A DNA stretch of 64,000 nucleotides, taken from contig NZ_JAVAIM010000001.1 of assembly GCF_030717945.1 (NCBI RefSeq), positions 681,131-745,130 of the forward strand, read 5' to 3'. The notes under the pieces are model-generated. The model worked only from the letters and a program-made list of their open reading frames with translations, was not told the origin of the DNA and ran no database searches. A program made the position numbers and the translations under genes. This DNA is from Qipengyuania profundimaris. Its GTDB lineage: Bacteria; Pseudomonadota; Alphaproteobacteria; Sphingomonadales; Sphingomonadaceae. Shown piece after piece: positions 1 through 8,234 of the stretch. Each line of letters begins with the position of its first letter. The first letter of the stretch is position 1.

Positions 1-1714
1 TCTGGCGCAGGCGCAGGGGATCGCTGGAAATCGACAGTGGAATGCCGACGACCGGTGCGATGCTGAGAGACAAGCCTTTGCGTTCCGCTTGGGCGCGCTG
101 CAATTCGATGCAATCCGCCGACAGCTGCACGACATCCACCGGATCGCAGGTTACCTTGAGCTGGCCGGATTCGATTTTCGACAGATCGAGGATATCGTTG
201 AGCAGCATCATCATGGACCGTCCGGATCGTTCGATCAACTCCGCATAGCGGGCCGATTCTTCATCGAGGTCGCGGCGTTGCAACAGCTCGGCGAAACCCA
301 GTACGCCGTTCATGGGTGTGCGGATTTCGTGGCTCATATTGGCAAGGAACTGCGCTTTGGCGCGCGCCGCGTTCTCCGCATGCGATCGTGCACGCTTGAG
401 CTGGCGCTCGAGCAGCACGCGGTGCGTTACGTCGCGGGCGGAAACCACGATGCCTTCCTGCTCGCCTGTTTCGGCATTACGCGCAACGGCACAGTCGGCC
501 TCGATGTAAACCGCCTCGCCATCCTCGCCGTCGAGATATCGGCGGTAGGTGAAGCGTTCCTTCTCGGCCTCGCCGGAATTGAGCCGGTGTTCGACCGCAG
601 CGATATCGTCCGCGGCGTCGGCGTGGACCCGCTCGCTGACGCGCTTGCCGATGAACTCTTCTGGCGGAAGACCCAGGACTGCCATCACCGAAGGTGACGC
701 ATAGGTAATCACGCCTTCGCCATCGACCCGAAGGATGGCGTCGGTTACATTCTCGGCCAGCAGGGCGAGCTCGGCTTTCTGCGCAGCGAGTTCGGCAGCG
801 AACCTTTGGCGCGTAGCAAGCACTGCGGAGACCGGCAGACCCAGCAGGATGGCGGAAGCAAGGAAAACCTCGAGGACCAGGAAACGGATGGTCTCCGGAT
901 AGGTCAACAGGTTGATCGGACCATGGCCCAGCTCGGTGCAGACCAAGGCGATCACCGCCACCTTGATCGTCGAAAAGGCAGTCCCGAGGCTGCCGAGCCG
1001 GAAGGCATGGATGACCACGACCGGCGGGACGAGGAACAGCAGCGGATAGGTCGTCTGGACGGAGACCATGATCGTGAGGGCGGTCCCTGCGAGGGACAGG
1101 CCGACCCATTCGGCAAGCTCTCGCCTTCGCAGCTTTCTGCGTGTCTGCAATGCATCGATCGCAATCATGATGCTGGGCGCAAGGATCAGCATGCTCAGGG
1201 CATCGGACGTCACCCACTTGCCGTAGACCGCCAGCAGGGTCGCAGGCTGCGCCCCGAAAGCGAGGACCGCGATCAGCCCGCTGGCGGCCGGTGCGATTGC
1301 GCCGGAGGCAATGGCAAAGCGGCGCAGGTCGTCGATATCGTCCATGATCGGCTGACGCGTGCACCAACGCCGCGTCAACCATACCGCGATCGCTATCTCG
1401 ACACCGTTGGCGCTGGCGAGCATGAGGGCTTGCGCAATCGGGTCCCCGGAGGCGAGGTTTGCCCCGACATTACCGGCGAAAATCGCGCCAATCAGGGACC
1501 TGAATTGCTTGAAACGGAAGCGCAAGAGAATTGCGACGGCAACCGCATTGGGTAGCCAGATTGCCGCGATGCGGCCCTCGTTTCGGGCAAAGTCGATACT
1601 GACATAGGCCAAGGCGAAAAATCCCAGCGCGGCTCCGAAATGGGTCGCCACCATGCGCCCAAATCGGGGATATCCGGCCCTGGAAAACGTGGGAGTAGCG
1701 AGCGTCCGGTCCAT
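1..1714 (-). CDS. MASE1-PAS sensor histidine kinase, 3' part cut by window edge
   Basis: About 571 residues are visible; the C-terminal ATPase part lies beyond the window. I translated this frame by hand because it has no stop inside the window. The N-terminal ~300 residues are hydrophobic with several membrane segments and the motif IWLPNAVAVAILLRF, typical of MASE1 integral membrane sensor domains. A PAS domain follows (from about residue 325, ENVTDAILRVDGEGVITYASPS). Then comes a HisKA dimerisation domain with NMSHEIRTPMNG, phosphoacceptor His at about residue 462. The ATG at 1714 is preceded by GAGGA about 4 bases upstream. It is transcribed away from the TonB gene at 1794. The signal sensed cannot be told from sequence. 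A receiver domain may follow downstream, but that is not visible. Confidence 0.85.
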   Translation of the reverse strand, partial: MDRTLATPTFSRAGYPRFGRMVATHFGAALGFFALAYVSIDFARNEGRIAAIWLPNAVAVAILLRFRFKQFRSLIGAIFAGNVGANLASGDPIAQALMLASANGVEIAIAVWLTRRWCTRQPIMDDIDDLRRFAIASGAIAPAASGLIAVLAFGAQPATLLAVYGKWVTSDALSMLILAPSIMIAIDALQTRRKLRRRELAEWVGLSLAGTALTIMVSVQTTYPLLFLVPPVVVIHAFRLGSLGTAFSTIKVAVIALVCTELGHGPINLLTYPETIRFLVLEVFLASAILLGLPVSAVLATRQRFAAELAAQKAELALLAENVTDAILRVDGEGVITYASPSVMAVLGLPPEEFIGKRVSERVHADAADDIAAVEHRLNSGEAEKERFTYRRYLDGEDGEAVYIEADCAVARNAETGEQEGIVVSARDVTHRVLLERQLKRARSHAENAARAKAQFLANMSHEIRTPMNGVLGFAELLQRRDLDEESARYAELIERSGRSMMMLLNDILDLSKIESGQLKVTCDPVDVVQLSADCIELQRAQAERKGLSLSIAPVVGIPLSISSDPLRLRQ

Positions 1715-1759
1715 GCTGTCCTCGTGCAGCGATCAACGATCCTGCCCCCCGCGTCCGGC

Positions 1760-1784
1760 GGAACACGGGGGGCGACAGGCCGTT
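1760..1784 (+). promoter_or_regulatory. Candidate EcfG-type promoter of the TonB-family gene
   Basis: GGAAC at 1760-1764 and CGTT at 1781-1784 are separated by 16 bases, a full match to the EcfG consensus. The CGTT ends only 9 bases before the ATG at 1794, so transcription from it would give a nearly leaderless message. No good ribosome binding site is seen before that ATG, which fits. One such match per window is expected by chance, so this is a candidate only. Confidence 0.4.
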
Positions 1785-1793
1785 CCAAATCCC

Positions 1794-2522
1794 ATGGGAA
1801 ACGAAGCCACGCGCTACGCAGGGATCAGGAGAAAACCCAATCCATGGGTTATCCTTGCCATCGTGCTGATTCATTTGGGCATCTTTTACGTGCTTATACG
1901 TAGCCTAGCGCCGAATGCGGTTGCGACCGTCGAGGAGAGCGTCGTCTCCGCCTTCACTGTCACCGTCACTGCGCCGCCCGAGCCTGAGCCTGAAGTGCAG
2001 CAGCCCGAGCCTGAAGGCGAGCAAGGCGATCCCGCGCGCGAAGCGGTCGCCAAACCCGTTACCGCGCCCACGCAGAGGCGTCCGCTACGCGAGGATCGGC
2101 CCGCTCCGCGCGCGGCATCGACCGGCACCGCGGACACCTCCGGCGCGACCGAAGCGGGTGACGGCACCGGTGCTGCGGGATCAGGGTTCGGCACCGGCAG
2201 CGGAAATGGCGGGACCGGTCGTGGCGGAGGCGCGGTGACGAAGCCGGAAATCGTTTCCGGCGCGCTCAATTCGGCACGCGACTTCCCCATCCCGCCCGGC
2301 GGACGCGAAGCGCGCATCGGTACCTCGGTGATCGTAAAGGTGACAGTGCTGCCGAGCGGCCGGGCGACGAATTGCTCGGTTTACCGCTCAAGTCCGTTTC
2401 CCGACACCGACGCGGCCGTATGCCGCCTGGTGGTCGAACGGCTGCGTTTTCGCCCTGCGACCAATGCCAATGGTGATCCGGTGGCCGCGCCGTTCTATTA
2501 CCAGCAGCGGTTCTTCAACTAG
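1794..2522 (+). CDS. TonB-family energy transducer-like protein
   Basis: This 242-residue protein has the layout of TonB proteins: a short cytoplasmic start, one membrane segment (WVILAIVLIHLGIFYVLI, about residues 16-33), and a Pro/Glu-rich periplasmic stretch (PPEPEPEVQQPEPEGE). A Gly-rich linker and a C-terminal TonB-type domain follow (IVKVTVLPSGRATNCSVYRS through RLRFRPATNANGDPV). Such proteins link the ExbB-ExbD proton motor to outer membrane receptors; no exbBD genes are visible here. I chose the ATG at 1794 rather than an upstream in-frame start because the membrane segment then lies near the N-terminus. Two cysteines in the C-terminal domain (C in TNCSVY and AVCRL) could form a disulfide, which is inference. 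Confidence 0.8.
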   Translation: MGNEATRYAGIRRKPNPWVILAIVLIHLGIFYVLIRSLAPNAVATVEESVVSAFTVTVTAPPEPEPEVQQPEPEGEQGDPAREAVAKPVTAPTQRRPLREDRPAPRAASTGTADTSGATEAGDGTGAAGSGFGTGSGNGGTGRGGGAVTKPEIVSGALNSARDFPIPPGGREARIGTSVIVKVTVLPSGRATNCSVYRSSPFPDTDAAVCRLVVERLRFRPATNANGDPVAAPFYYQQRFFN

Positions 2523-2549
2523 CTCTGACCGAAAAGGGTCCGGCACCTC

Positions 2550-5105
2550 TCAGGCCGCAGGCTGGTAATCCGACAGGATGCGCGATAGCTCCTCACGGCC
2601 GTATGGCTTGGTGAGCAAACCATGCGCGCCGAGCGCTTCCAGCCGCTCCTGCATCTCGCCATAGCCGGTCGCAAGCCAGAACGGGATGCCGAGTTTCACA
2701 AGCTCTTGCGCGATACGCTCACTCGACTCCTGGCCTAGGTTGAAGTCGAGGATCCCAAGTTGGGGAGCGTTCTTGCGAATGGCATCGAGCGCGCCGGTGA
2801 CATTACTCTCGACATCGACCGTCTGCACGCCGAGATCGCGAAGACAGTCTTCGGTATCAAGCGCGATCAGCATGCTGTCTTCGACCAGCAGAACTCTCTC
2901 AGGAAGGTCTCCGGGCATATCGTCCTTCGGTTTGGGGACGCTGGTCGGGCTCGGCGTTTCTCCGCGCGATGCCCATTCGACGAAACGCTCCGGCACGCAG
3001 AACCGCGCCCTGACGCCTTCAAGCTTGTATTCGATGCTCGCCTCGCCGCCGAGCTCGTGGGGCAGCGAGCGTTCGATGATCGTGCTGCCGAAACCGCGAC
3101 GCTTGGGCGGTTTGACCGGCGGACCGCCGCTTTCGTGCCACAAGATTTCAAGATCGCCGGTATCCCCTCGCCGGACATCGATTTTCAGTTGTCCGGTCGA
3201 ATCACTGAGCGATCCGTATTTCGCCGAGTTCGTGATCATCTCGTGGATGACGAGCGCAAGGACGGTATAGGCTTCCGGCGTAAGCATCGCTTCGGGCCCG
3301 TTGATTTCCAGCCGATCGCATTTGTCGGCAAGATAGGCCTGGGCTTCGGAATCGATCAGCTCCGAAAGCGGCGCGGAGCTCCAGTTTCCCTTGGTGATGT
3401 TATCGTGCGCCATGGCCAGCGAACTAATTCGCCCGCCCACGATCTCGGCGAAATTATCGACGTCTTTCGCGTCGCTTTTCGACTGGTTGATCAGGCCGCG
3501 AATAAGGTTGAGGATGTTGCGAACCCGGTGATTGAGTTCCGCGATCAGCAGTTCCTGCTTCTCTTGGGCCTTGGCCCGTTCCTGCATCGCCTCATCGGTG
3601 ACGCGCAAAATAATTTCGAGCAGTGTGACGCGTAGGCCTTCGGCGATCTGCTTCTCGGATGTCGTCCAGGGCGAAGACCTGCCATCGACCGTTTCCTGCC
3701 AAGCCTCGAAGCTCTTGCGCGGCGTCAAGCGCGCACCGTTCGGGCCGTATTCGACGGGCTTTTCCGGATTCCCGGCCCAGGTCACGACCTGGCTCAGCGG
3801 CTTGCGCCAGAGTACGAGATAGTCGCGCGGGGTGCGCGACACCGGGATGGCCATCGCGCCTACCGCCCGGTCCGCGAAACGCTCGGCCCTCGGAATCCGA
3901 TCGGCGATCGCATCGGTCGTGAAGACGCGGCTGGTCGCCGCCGCGTTGAGCGAACCCACGATAGCACGGAATTCTTCCTCGTTCGGAGCCGAGCCGCGGG
4001 CATTGTATACATCGTCGATGAAGACGCTGGCCCCGTCGTGCTCCACGATGCGCTGGATCAGCGGGTCGATGGTCGGCAGGCTTTCAGAAAGCGACTGGCC
4101 CGCTGCGATGTCGCGCATCAGGCGGTCGTGCACCTTGCGACCTTGTTCGCGGACCGCTTCTTCCTGGCTCGCGATCACGCGCTCGAGCGTCAGAGAGAAG
4201 AGTTCGGAAAACAATTCCGCGCCGGTGCGCTGCGAATAAGGGAGCAGCTTGGGGCTGTAATGGTGGCAGGCGAACAGGCCCCACAACTTGCCGCCAATGA
4301 TGATCGAGATCGACAGCGAGGCGCCGACGCCCATGTTCTTGAGATATTCGATATGGATCGGCGACACGGCGCGCAGCGTGCTCATGCTGAGGTCGAGCGG
4401 TTCGCCGTCGAGCGAGATGCCGGGTTCGATTGGCACCGGGTCTGAATGCACATCGCTGATAATGCGGAAACGGTTGCGAACGTAGAGTTCGCGCGCCTGG
4501 GCGGGAATATCGGTCTTCGGATAACGCAGGCCGTGGAAGCCTTCCAGATCCTCGCGCTTGGCCTCGGCGACGACTTCGCCCGACAGGTCGTCATGGAATT
4601 TATAGACCATGACCCGGTCGATATCGAGGCTGTGGCGCAACTGGCGGGCTGCTTCGCCGACGAGTGCTGGGACATCCCTGAACTTTTCGAACCGGCCCAG
4701 CACGGGGCGCAATGCGGCCAATTGGCGGTCGAGCTCACCCTCAAAGTACGGCTCGAGTTCCAGAATGGTGTAATCGCCCGAGGAGTGGATTGCGCAATCG
4801 AATCTTCTGCCGTCACCAAGTAGATCGAATCCGAACATCCGCTCGACCTGGTCGGTCTCGGAAACTTGTGAGGCAAGGCTCCGCAGGCGCTGAAGTGCTT
4901 TTGGCGACACAATGTCCTTGAGCGCCATTCCCAGCTCAACGGACTCGCTGGAGCCGGTGATCTCGCCGAAATTTGCCGAGTAATGCGACACGAACCAATC
5001 CGCATTGAATGCGACGAGCGCGCCGAAGGGCTGGATCGCACCCAGCTGGTGGATCGGCTCGCGATCGCAATTCGTCAGGTCGACATCGTAGTTGGCAGCT
5101 TTCAT
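2550..5105 (-). CDS. bphP: Bacteriophytochrome HWE histidine kinase with C-terminal receiver
   Basis: This 851-residue red/far-red photoreceptor carries Cys13 just before IHQLGAIQPFG, the position used by bacteriophytochromes to bind biliverdin. The PAS-GAF-PHY photosensory core follows, with the GAF motifs TDIPAQAREL and CHHYSP. The transmitter is of the HWE family (ELNHRVRNILNLI, His526; WHESGGPPVKPPKRRGFG), not the HisKA type. A receiver domain fills the last ~120 residues, with acceptor Asp787 in GILDFNLG and the motif PFWLATGYGE. That motif is the FAT GUY signature of receivers tied to the alphaproteobacterial general stress response. The gene overlaps the heme oxygenase gene by 4 bases (ATGA), so chromophore synthesis and photoreceptor are translated together. 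A link of light to stress signalling is inference. Confidence 0.93.
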   Translation of the reverse strand: MKAANYDVDLTNCDREPIHQLGAIQPFGALVAFNADWFVSHYSANFGEITGSSESVELGMALKDIVSPKALQRLRSLASQVSETDQVERMFGFDLLGDGRRFDCAIHSSGDYTILELEPYFEGELDRQLAALRPVLGRFEKFRDVPALVGEAARQLRHSLDIDRVMVYKFHDDLSGEVVAEAKREDLEGFHGLRYPKTDIPAQARELYVRNRFRIISDVHSDPVPIEPGISLDGEPLDLSMSTLRAVSPIHIEYLKNMGVGASLSISIIIGGKLWGLFACHHYSPKLLPYSQRTGAELFSELFSLTLERVIASQEEAVREQGRKVHDRLMRDIAAGQSLSESLPTIDPLIQRIVEHDGASVFIDDVYNARGSAPNEEEFRAIVGSLNAAATSRVFTTDAIADRIPRAERFADRAVGAMAIPVSRTPRDYLVLWRKPLSQVVTWAGNPEKPVEYGPNGARLTPRKSFEAWQETVDGRSSPWTTSEKQIAEGLRVTLLEIILRVTDEAMQERAKAQEKQELLIAELNHRVRNILNLIRGLINQSKSDAKDVDNFAEIVGGRISSLAMAHDNITKGNWSSAPLSELIDSEAQAYLADKCDRLEINGPEAMLTPEAYTVLALVIHEMITNSAKYGSLSDSTGQLKIDVRRGDTGDLEILWHESGGPPVKPPKRRGFGSTIIERSLPHELGGEASIEYKLEGVRARFCVPERFVEWASRGETPSPTSVPKPKDDMPGDLPERVLLVEDSMLIALDTEDCLRDLGVQTVDVESNVTGALDAIRKNAPQLGILDFNLGQESSERIAQELVKLGIPFWLATGYGEMQERLEALGAHGLLTKPYGREELSRILSDYQPAA

Positions 5106-5644
5106 GCGGCGGCCCTTTCGGTCGCTGAGCGATGAACCGCAAGGAAAATGTCGAACACGCGGCGCGCACCGCGGATGGCGTGTTCATGCGTAGCTTCGGC
5201 CATCGGCACTTCGATCCGCGGGCGAAGCTCGGCCCAGTAGCGCGGCATGGCTTCGTCGCCGAGAAAGCGATCCGCGCCGTGCAGCCCGGCCTTGCGGCGC
5301 CGGTGCAAAAGGGTCCTATTGCCGAGCGAGGAACCAGCTAATGTCCATGCGACGCCCCAAGCCTCGCGCGGGTCTTCTGCATTGAATATCGGCAAATCGT
5401 GATGCGGCAGGTCGCCCAGATCAGCCAAGTCCTGGCGGATGAGGCCGGATTGTCTTGGAGGGACGGGGTCCGTCACATGTGCCGCAAGCCAGCTTTCAAC
5501 GGGTGCGCGCACAACATACTGAATACGCAGGAATCGCGCATAGTGCGGGCCCTCTGCCAGGGGCGACAATTTCCGGTCAAGCGCGTCGTGCCTCGCGCGG
5601 GTAGCTGCATTCAGATCGATGCGGAGCGTGGTTCGCTCGGTCAT
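5102..5644 (-). CDS. bphO: Biliverdin-producing heme oxygenase
   Basis: The 180-residue protein resembles bacterial BphO/HemO heme oxygenases, which open heme to biliverdin IX-alpha, iron and CO. The N-terminal RIDLNAATRARHDALD holds the expected proximal His region (ARHDALD), and WTLAGSSLGNRTLLHRR matches the distal helix with its Gly-rich kink (AGSSLG). Placement directly upstream of bphP, with a 4-base overlap, supports its role as supplier of the phytochrome chromophore. A GGAAC-N16-GGTT box lies upstream at 5738-5762 (one base off the EcfG consensus). The stretch 5645-5789 upstream holds no other gene that I can see. Confidence 0.88.
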   Translation of the reverse strand: MTERTTLRIDLNAATRARHDALDRKLSPLAEGPHYARFLRIQYVVRAPVESWLAAHVTDPVPPRQSGLIRQDLADLGDLPHHDLPIFNAEDPREAWGVAWTLAGSSLGNRTLLHRRRKAGLHGADRFLGDEAMPRYWAELRPRIEVPMAEATHEHAIRGARRVFDIFLAVHRSATERAAA

Positions 5645-5737
5645 GGAACGGGTGGGTCCCCCAAAAATCGGACTTTTCCCTCCGCGACGGCCTAACCCGC
5701 CTGCGACGCGGGATGGGGGATCGTGCCGATCTCAAAC

Positions 5738-5762
5738 AACCGAGCAGGGCAGCTTCTGTTCC
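5738..5762 (-). promoter_or_regulatory. Weak EcfG-like promoter before bphO-bphP
   Basis: On the minus strand GGAAC (5762-5758) is followed after 16 bases by GGTT (5741-5738). The consensus is GGAAC-N16/17-CGTT, so one base differs. It lies about 95 bases upstream of the bphO start. Confidence 0.25.
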
Positions 5763-5789
5763 GGGAAATGGGCAATTTTCGGCTGGTTG

Positions 5790-6101
5790 TCAGTCGCCGC
5801 TCTTGTCGGCCAGCATGCGCTGGCCCTGGCTGGCGATCGCCTTCGCGACCATCGGCTCCACGAAGGAGAGGGCCGGGGGCAGGTTTACCTCGAACACGAC
5901 CTGGTTTTCCTCGATCAACACCTTGCCGTCCACGCGCTGACCCATGGTCGAAACTGACAGGTTCATGCAGTCCTCGTCCGGCCAGCTGGTTTCCACGTCG
6001 GCCATGCCGCCGGGGACGAAGTCGCGAATCTTGTGCGAGCGCGATTTCAGGCGGTTGCGGACGGTGTCCTTGGGCAAATCGTGGGCGATGGGAACGCGCA
6101 T
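5790..6101 (-). CDS. Polyhydroxyalkanoic acid system family protein
   Basis: This 103-residue protein begins MRVPIAHDLPKDTVRNRLKSR, which matches the small PHA_gran_rgn family (putative polyhydroxyalkanoic acid system protein) as I know it. Members are short proteins often found with PHA granule genes; their biochemical role is not established. Here the phasin and PHA synthase genes lie 24 kb away, so the link is by family only. Its start overlaps the end of the next upstream gene by one base (TGATG), so it is translated with the TelA pair. Confidence 0.7.
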   Translation of the reverse strand: MRVPIAHDLPKDTVRNRLKSRSHKIRDFVPGGMADVETSWPDEDCMNLSVSTMGQRVDGKVLIEENQVVFEVNLPPALSFVEPMVAKAIASQGQRMLADKSGD

Positions 6102-6859
6102 CAGCTCTTGTCCTCCAGTTGCGGGCTGGTTTCGGTGCCGGCGCCGAACTTGTAATCGAGATAGCGATGCTTGATCGCCAGGTCGTCGAGCGAACCTTCG
6201 GCCAATTGGCGGGTGATCGAATCGATCTCGCCGCTGATCTTGCCGAGGCCCTCTGTCAGTTGCTCGTCGGGCGTGATGCCGGCGCGCTTCTCGGTGCGGA
6301 GGTGCGGCGGAATCTTGCGATAGCTGTCGATCATCTCCGGCAACTGCTCGCCGATCAGGCTGCGGACTTCGCGCGCCTTGGGATGGTTCTGGTCGACCCC
6401 TTCCAGCTGGAGGCCGAGCGCATCGAGCTGCACGCCCATGTCGTTGACGATAGTCGCAGCGGGCGGGGGCAGGGCGGGCCGCTGGGCTTCAAGCCATAGT
6501 TCGGTGCGGCCGACCATCTGCTGGACGTTGCCCTTGTTGATGTCGGCCCGGTTGGGCGTCTTCACCTTCGGAAAATTCGAGAACAGCGCAATTGCGATCG
6601 CGGTGGCAACCACGACAGCCATGACGCCCCAGAATCCGATACCGCTGAACATGGCGCCGGCAATTCCTGCACCCAGCCAGATGGCGAAGACCGCCAGCAC
6701 GATGTTGCGCACGCGCAACCACAGGTTCTTCTGCTTCAGCCTGGCAGATCCGTCGCCGATCGAAGGTGCGCGGCGATGCCGGCCGCCCGCGCGATTGTCG
6801 TCGCGCAGGATGCGGCCCTGCTCGATCAGCCGCTCGCTATCTCGGGTGAGGTCGTTCAC
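6101..6859 (-). CDS. Membrane protein of the TelA pair, possibly XpaC-like
   Basis: The 252-residue protein has a charged N-terminal ~45 residues. Two adjacent membrane segments follow (about residues 51-92: IVLAVFAIWLGAGIAGAMF and WGVMAVVVATAIAIALF), then a cytoplasmic helical domain. Size, topology and position right after telA match the XpaC / 5-bromo-4-chloroindolyl phosphate hydrolysis family, which is often paired with TelA, but I cannot confirm this without a profile search. It sits 10 bases downstream of telA and overlaps the next gene by one base, so the three form one transcription unit. Function is unknown. Confidence 0.55.
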   Translation of the reverse strand: MNDLTRDSERLIEQGRILRDDNRAGGRHRRAPSIGDGSARLKQKNLWLRVRNIVLAVFAIWLGAGIAGAMFSGIGFWGVMAVVVATAIAIALFSNFPKVKTPNRADINKGNVQQMVGRTELWLEAQRPALPPPAATIVNDMGVQLDALGLQLEGVDQNHPKAREVRSLIGEQLPEMIDSYRKIPPHLRTEKRAGITPDEQLTEGLGKISGEIDSITRQLAEGSLDDLAIKHRYLDYKFGAGTETSPQLEDKS

Positions 6860-6869
6860 GTGTTGGGCC

Positions 6870-8084
6870 TCAGTTCTCGATGCTCAGCAGGCCGCTGTCG
6901 GCGACCTGCTGCTGCGCCTGCGCCTGCCCTTCGGCGCGGGCGATATAGCCTTTCGACTTCTCCACCTCCTGCCCGAGCAGGGTGACAGTCTGCTTCATGG
7001 AATCCAGCGCGCGGACCTTGAATTCGTCCACCTCGTCCATCGTGTCGTAAATGTTCTGGAAGGCCCGCTGCAGCGTTTCCAGCGGGATGGTGCTGGCGGC
7101 GGCCTGCTCGTGGATTTTGCCGGTCTGATCACGCAGCATGGTGCTGGTGCTGTCGATGATACCCGCGGTGGTGTCGTTGAGCGCAGTGATCTGGCCGAGC
7201 ACGAGGCGCTGGTTGGTCATCGCCTCCGCCACCGTCACTGCCGTGCGCAGCGCGCCGACGGTGGTGGTGCTGGCGCGATCGACACCCTTCACCAGCTCGA
7301 CATTGTTCTTCTTGACGAGGTCGAGCGCGAGATAGCCTTGAACGCTCACCGCCATCTGGGTCAGCAAATCCTGCGTGCGCTGGCGGACGTAGAACAATGC
7401 GGTCTCGCGCACCGCCTTGGCCTTGGCGGGATCGGTCGCGTCAAGTTCGGCGGCTTTCTCCTCGAGCTTGGCGTCGAGCGTGTTGGAAATGTGGATCATC
7501 TGTTCCAGATTGCCCATCGCCTCCCACAACTTCTGCCGCTCCACGTCGATCGCGGCATTGTCCATAATCAGCTCGTCCTTGCCACTGGCGAGGTTCGAGA
7601 GGATCGACTGGATGTGCGTCTGCGCGCTTTGGTAGCTGCGGAAGTAATTGGTCAGCTTGTTTCCGAACGGGATGATGCCGAGGATCTTGCGCGTTCCCGA
7701 AAGCTTGCCGCGCTTGCCGGGATCGAGATCTTCCACCACGCGGCGCAGTTCCGCGAGATTGGCACCCACGCCTTCGTCCTTATCCATCGCGCGCACGGGG
7801 CGGTCGAGGAAACGGTTGGACATGCCGGCCGCCGCCATGATTTCCTTGCGGCCCATGTTGGTGAGCTGGTCCACCTTCTTGCCGAATTCGGGCGAATTGG
7901 CGTCGGCGGAAATCAGGTCCTGAACGAAGCCGTCGACCTTGGTTTCCAGCTTGCTCTTGGTTTCTTCGGACACGGGAACGAGGCCGGCCGCCTTCTCGGG
8001 CGCGACCTGCGGCACCGGATCGGGCGGCGTCAGGTCGAATTCGGTCGCAGTGGCAGTCGCGGTTTGCGTCTTGCTGTCGCTCAT
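6870..8084 (-). CDS. telA: TelA-family toxic anion resistance protein
   Basis: This 404-residue helical cytoplasmic protein matches TelA (toxic anion resistance, tellurite resistance) proteins, with conserved blocks such as LSGTRKILGIIPFGNKLTNY and ASTTTVGALRTAVTVAEAMT. TelA members are linked to tellurite or other envelope stress tolerance; their mechanism is unclear. A Thr/Ala-rich start (TQTATATATE) precedes the conserved part. The gene heads a three-gene unit with the two small genes downstream. The 150 bases before it (8085-8234) hold no gene and probably its promoter, although no clear box stands out. Confidence 0.85.
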   Translation of the reverse strand: MSDSKTQTATATATEFDLTPPDPVPQVAPEKAAGLVPVSEETKSKLETKVDGFVQDLISADANSPEFGKKVDQLTNMGRKEIMAAAGMSNRFLDRPVRAMDKDEGVGANLAELRRVVEDLDPGKRGKLSGTRKILGIIPFGNKLTNYFRSYQSAQTHIQSILSNLASGKDELIMDNAAIDVERQKLWEAMGNLEQMIHISNTLDAKLEEKAAELDATDPAKAKAVRETALFYVRQRTQDLLTQMAVSVQGYLALDLVKKNNVELVKGVDRASTTTVGALRTAVTVAEAMTNQRLVLGQITALNDTTAGIIDSTSTMLRDQTGKIHEQAAASTIPLETLQRAFQNIYDTMDEVDEFKVRALDSMKQTVTLLGQEVEKSKGYIARAEGQAQAQQQVADSGLLSIEN

Positions 8085-8234
8085 GGTCGCGCGGGTCTCC
8101 CGGTTACAGGCGCTGAGGTCTCTCCACCTGTATTAGGATCGTAAGACACGATCTTCAAGGCGGCATCGCAATCCTGCGCGCAGCGACGCGCGTTCGGCAA
8201 GCATTTTCGGCCGTGGTCGCCCGCGCAGGGCTCG

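Noticed and set aside
477-1382. Long minus-strand open frame of about 300 codons
   Set aside because: It is Arg/Pro/Cys-rich and out of frame with the MASE1-PAS kinase, whose frame reads through the same bases with clear domains.
6378-8144. 588-codon plus-strand open frame
   Set aside because: It is antisense to telA and its partner; no family-like motif is present.
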